DNA of 64,000 nt. It comes from Zunongwangia atlantica 22II14-10F7 (lineage in GTDB: Bacteria; Bacteroidota; Bacteroidia; Flavobacteriales; Flavobacteriaceae). Positions 62,430 through 64,000 of this stretch are shown here, in pieces. The stretch lies in assembly GCF_002094855.1 (NCBI RefSeq), contig NZ_ARYN01000014.1, positions 1 to 64,000 on the forward strand, given 5' to 3'. Within the stretch, counting starts at the first letter, position 1, and each line of letters starts with the position of its first letter. Below the pieces are notes generated by a model. That model saw only the letters and a program-made list of their open reading frames with translations. It was not told the origin of the DNA and searched no databases. Both the position numbers and the translations under genes were made by a program.

Positions 62430-63217
62430 AAGTTTAATTGCTTAACCTGAAATTCGTTATTTTTGGGATTAATTATTTTGTTGAGCACTGAGGGATTGTA
62501 ATTGGTATAAAAAATACATGATCCTTTTTGTCGAAAATCGATATTTAATAAGCCCTTTTTTTCTAAGATTGTTTTAGTTTGCCTGGCTACAGCTTCTCCA
62601 GAATCGATTATGCTTAAATCTGGACTAAATTTTTCTTTTAACTTCGGAATTAAATAAGGGTAGTGGCTACAGCCTAAAACAAGATAATCTATTGGGTTTT
62701 CTTTTAGTGGTAAAAGAAGTTTGTCTAATAAGACGTCCATTTCTTCAGAATAGATTTTACCATCTTCAATAAGTTCTACCAGGCCGTTTCCTTCAACTTC
62801 AATAACTTTTAATCCTTGGGTGTACAATTCTGAAGTTTTTGTGAATAAACCGCTGCTAAGTGTTCCTTTGGTGGCAAGAATACCAATTGTTTTGGTTTTC
62901 GACTTTAAAGCTGCAGGTTTTATGGCAGGTTCTATGCCAATAAAAGGAACATCAAATTCGCTTCTTAGCTCATCGATAGCATTCGTGGTAGCAGTGTTGC
63001 AGGCAACCACTATTATTTTAGCTCCTAATTCTAAAAGTTTAATCGTGTTTTTTCGGCTAAGTTCAATAATTTCTTGTTTACTTCTTATGCCGTAAGGAGC
63101 GTTAATACTATCGGCTAAATAGGTAGTATTTTCAAATGGTAGAAGTTCGTGGATTTCTCGCCAGATAGATGTACCACCAATACCAGAATCGAATATGCCA
63201 ATAGTATCTTTTATCAT
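62426..63217 (-). CDS. murI: Glutamate racemase
   Basis: 263 residues from the ATG at 63217; a TTG nine bases upstream is less likely. Catalytic residues are Asp10 (GIFDSGIGG), Cys73 (VACNTATT) and Cys183 (LGCSHYPYL). MurI makes D-glutamate for peptidoglycan. The gene is followed upstream on the same strand by ompH, with the 30-bp palindrome between them. The order bamA-ompH-ompH-murI is common in this phylum. Confidence 0.96.
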   Translation of the reverse strand: MIKDTIGIFDSGIGGTSIWREIHELLPFENTTYLADSINAPYGIRSKQEIIELSRKNTIKLLELGAKIIVVACNTATTNAIDELRSEFDVPFIGIEPAIKPAALKSKTKTIGILATKGTLSSGLFTKTSELYTQGLKVIEVEGNGLVELIEDGKIYSEEMDVLLDKLLLPLKENPIDYLVLGCSHYPYLIPKLKEKFSPDLSIIDSGEAVARQTKTILEKKGLLNIDFRQKGSCIFYTNYNPSVLNKIINPKNNEFQVKQLNF

Positions 63218-63230
63218 AGGTATCAAAAAT

Positions 63231-63260
63231 AAAAACTGCGCAGATATCTGCGCAGTTTTT
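63231..63260. terminator. Perfect 30-bp palindrome, terminator between ompH and murI
   Basis: AAAAACTGCGCAGAT (63231-63245) is the exact reverse complement of ATCTGCGCAGTTTTT (63246-63260). The 15-bp arms end in A5 and T5, so it can end transcription from either side. It lies 30 bases after the ompH stop on the minus strand and just upstream of murI. Confidence 0.8.
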
Positions 63261-63289
63261 GTGAAAATTTATATATCGAAATCTAATGA

Positions 63290-63802
63290 TTAGATTCCTA
63301 ATTTAGTTTTTACATCTGGCATTAAATCATATCCATCTGCCATGATTACACCAGCACCAGTAGTAGAATCTAAAACATAATCAAATCCTTTAGCTCTTGC
63401 TACATCTTGGATAGCGTTACGTGCTTTTTCTAAAATAGGTCTTACAAGATCCTGTTGTTTTTTCTGAAGATCCTGAGAAGCTTTTTGGCTACGCTCACGG
63501 ATTCTTTGCTCAGCACTCTGTAATTCCATAGAACGTTTTTGGTTTTCTTCTTCAGTTACAGTTTCTGCTTCTGCTTCGTAACGTTGTAGGGTCTTTTGAG
63601 CTTCATTCATCATATCCTTGATTTCTGCATCATAAGTATTTCTCAACTTATCAAGCTGAGTCATAGCATCCTTATAAGCAGGCATAGACTCTATAAGCTC
63701 CTGAGTTGCGATATGCGCAACTTTAGAATCCTGAGCATTTACAAATGCAGTAGCTCCCAGGGTTAATGCTAAGGCTATAAAAAATGTTCTTAATTGTTTC
63801 AT
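63290..63802 (-). CDS. OmpH/Skp-like periplasmic chaperone
   Basis: 170 residues with a signal peptide (1-23, ALTLGATAFVNA-Q). The mature protein has the OmpH pattern: a small beta part (AHIATQELIESMPAYKDAM), long charged coiled-coil arms (about 45-125), and a closing strand part (GFDYVLDSTTGAGVIMADGYDL). Skp-type trimers hold unfolded outer-membrane proteins for BamA. It lies between murI and a second, probably OmpH-like gene on the same strand, 34 bases away. Confidence 0.9.
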   Translation of the reverse strand: MKQLRTFFIALALTLGATAFVNAQDSKVAHIATQELIESMPAYKDAMTQLDKLRNTYDAEIKDMMNEAQKTLQRYEAEAETVTEEENQKRSMELQSAEQRIRERSQKASQDLQKKQQDLVRPILEKARNAIQDVARAKGFDYVLDSTTGAGVIMADGYDLMPDVKTKLGI

Positions 63803-63836
63803 TTTAATTATTATTAAGTGTTAAAGTAATTATTTG

Positions 63837-64000
63837 TTAATTGATTGTATCCTTGCTCTTTTGCGCGGCTTCTCTAGCTGCATTTATGCTATCTGTCCTT
63901 GCCTGGCGCTCTTTTAATATTTCTTCTCTTCTTGCTTGAAAAGCTGCTTTTTTAGCTTCTCTTACAGAATCTCTTTCCCTTCTTCTTTGTTCAATATAAA
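63837..64000 (-). CDS. C-terminal end of a second, probably OmpH-like, protein (partial)
   Basis: The minus-strand frame ending at TAA (63837-63839) is open to the window edge. The visible 54 residues are a charged tail with repeats of the type RERDSVREAKKAA and RQARTDSINAAREAAQ, ending KSKDTIN. Such long charged tails are usual for the first OmpH paralogue in flavobacteria, as I recall. The stop is 34 bases before the ompH start. The rest of the gene is outside the window. Confidence 0.6.
   Translation of the reverse strand, partial: YIEQRRRERDSVREAKKAAFQARREEILKERQARTDSINAAREAAQKSKDTIN

Noticed and set aside
1-64000. tRNA, rRNA, CRISPR, insertion sequences, prophage or defence islands
   Set aside because: None seen: gaps are short, no transposase or integrase frames, no spaced direct repeats and no cloverleaf-type sequence recognised by eye.

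Overview
This window comes from the chromosome of a member of the Bacteroidetes, almost certainly the family Flavobacteriaceae. The evidence is its AT-rich coding sequence, the Bacteroidetes-type -7 promoter box (TAnnTTTG) in front of many genes, a near absence of Shine-Dalgarno sites, and several marker genes: sprA and a PorP/SprF protein of the type IX secretion/gliding system, alternative complex III, a two-domain malic enzyme and a RemB-like protein. Gene content resembles the Gramella/Zunongwangia/Salegentibacter group, but the genus is an inference. Most of the window is housekeeping. I see no tRNA, rRNA, CRISPR array, insertion sequence or prophage, and no gene-free stretch exceeds 300 bases (the longest is 27141-27414).

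Layout. 1-2961: the end of a very acidic, helical protein of unknown function and a YjbH-type outer-membrane protein split over two overlapping genes. 2967-6357: a phosphoesterase, a small membrane protein, an AsmA-like protein and a double UspA protein. 6448-11138: the rimP-nusA-infB operon, preceded by a terminator-like leader hairpin and closed by a strong terminator. 11247-11636: a SPOR-domain protein. 11861-23702: an eight-gene respiratory operon, actABCDEF-coxBA, encoding quinol:cytochrome c oxidoreductase (alternative complex III) and subunits II and I of an aa3-type oxidase. 23808-30425: ruvB, a cytochrome P450 coupled to queG, maeB and ruvA. 30431-38436: sprA (2394 codons), gcvH and a VanZ-like gene. 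38499-41446: a TonB protein and a RemB-like barrel protein that carries its own TonB-like domain. 41537-46708: the second half of the oxidase system: haem O synthase, two subunit III proteins, subunit IV, a cysteine-free SCO-like protein, a true SCO protein, a DUF420 protein and a mini-protein with a CxxC motif. 46814-54733: a MacB-type ABC exporter with two permeases, two adaptors and a TolC protein, followed by tsaB. 54796-60289: an MscS channel, a DUF255 protein and a phosphate transporter fused to a PhoU-like domain. 60369-64000: NifU, PorP/SprF, murI, OmpH/Skp and the tail of a second, probably OmpH-like, gene.

How the genes work together. The act-cox operon and the cyoE-cox-SCO cluster 18 kb further on together encode a complete menaquinol-to-oxygen chain plus haem and copper insertion factors. 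Several of its proteins carry additions: a helix-hairpin-helix tail on ActC, His-rich segments on ActF and CoxA, a large soluble insert in one subunit III, and an extra monohaem domain on ActA. These additions, the two unassigned assembly-type genes (44511-45155 and 46463-46708), the split YjbH pair and the rimP leader hairpin are the parts most worth a second look. Nothing here is clearly a wholly new system; the best candidates are small, conserved-looking accessory parts of known machines.
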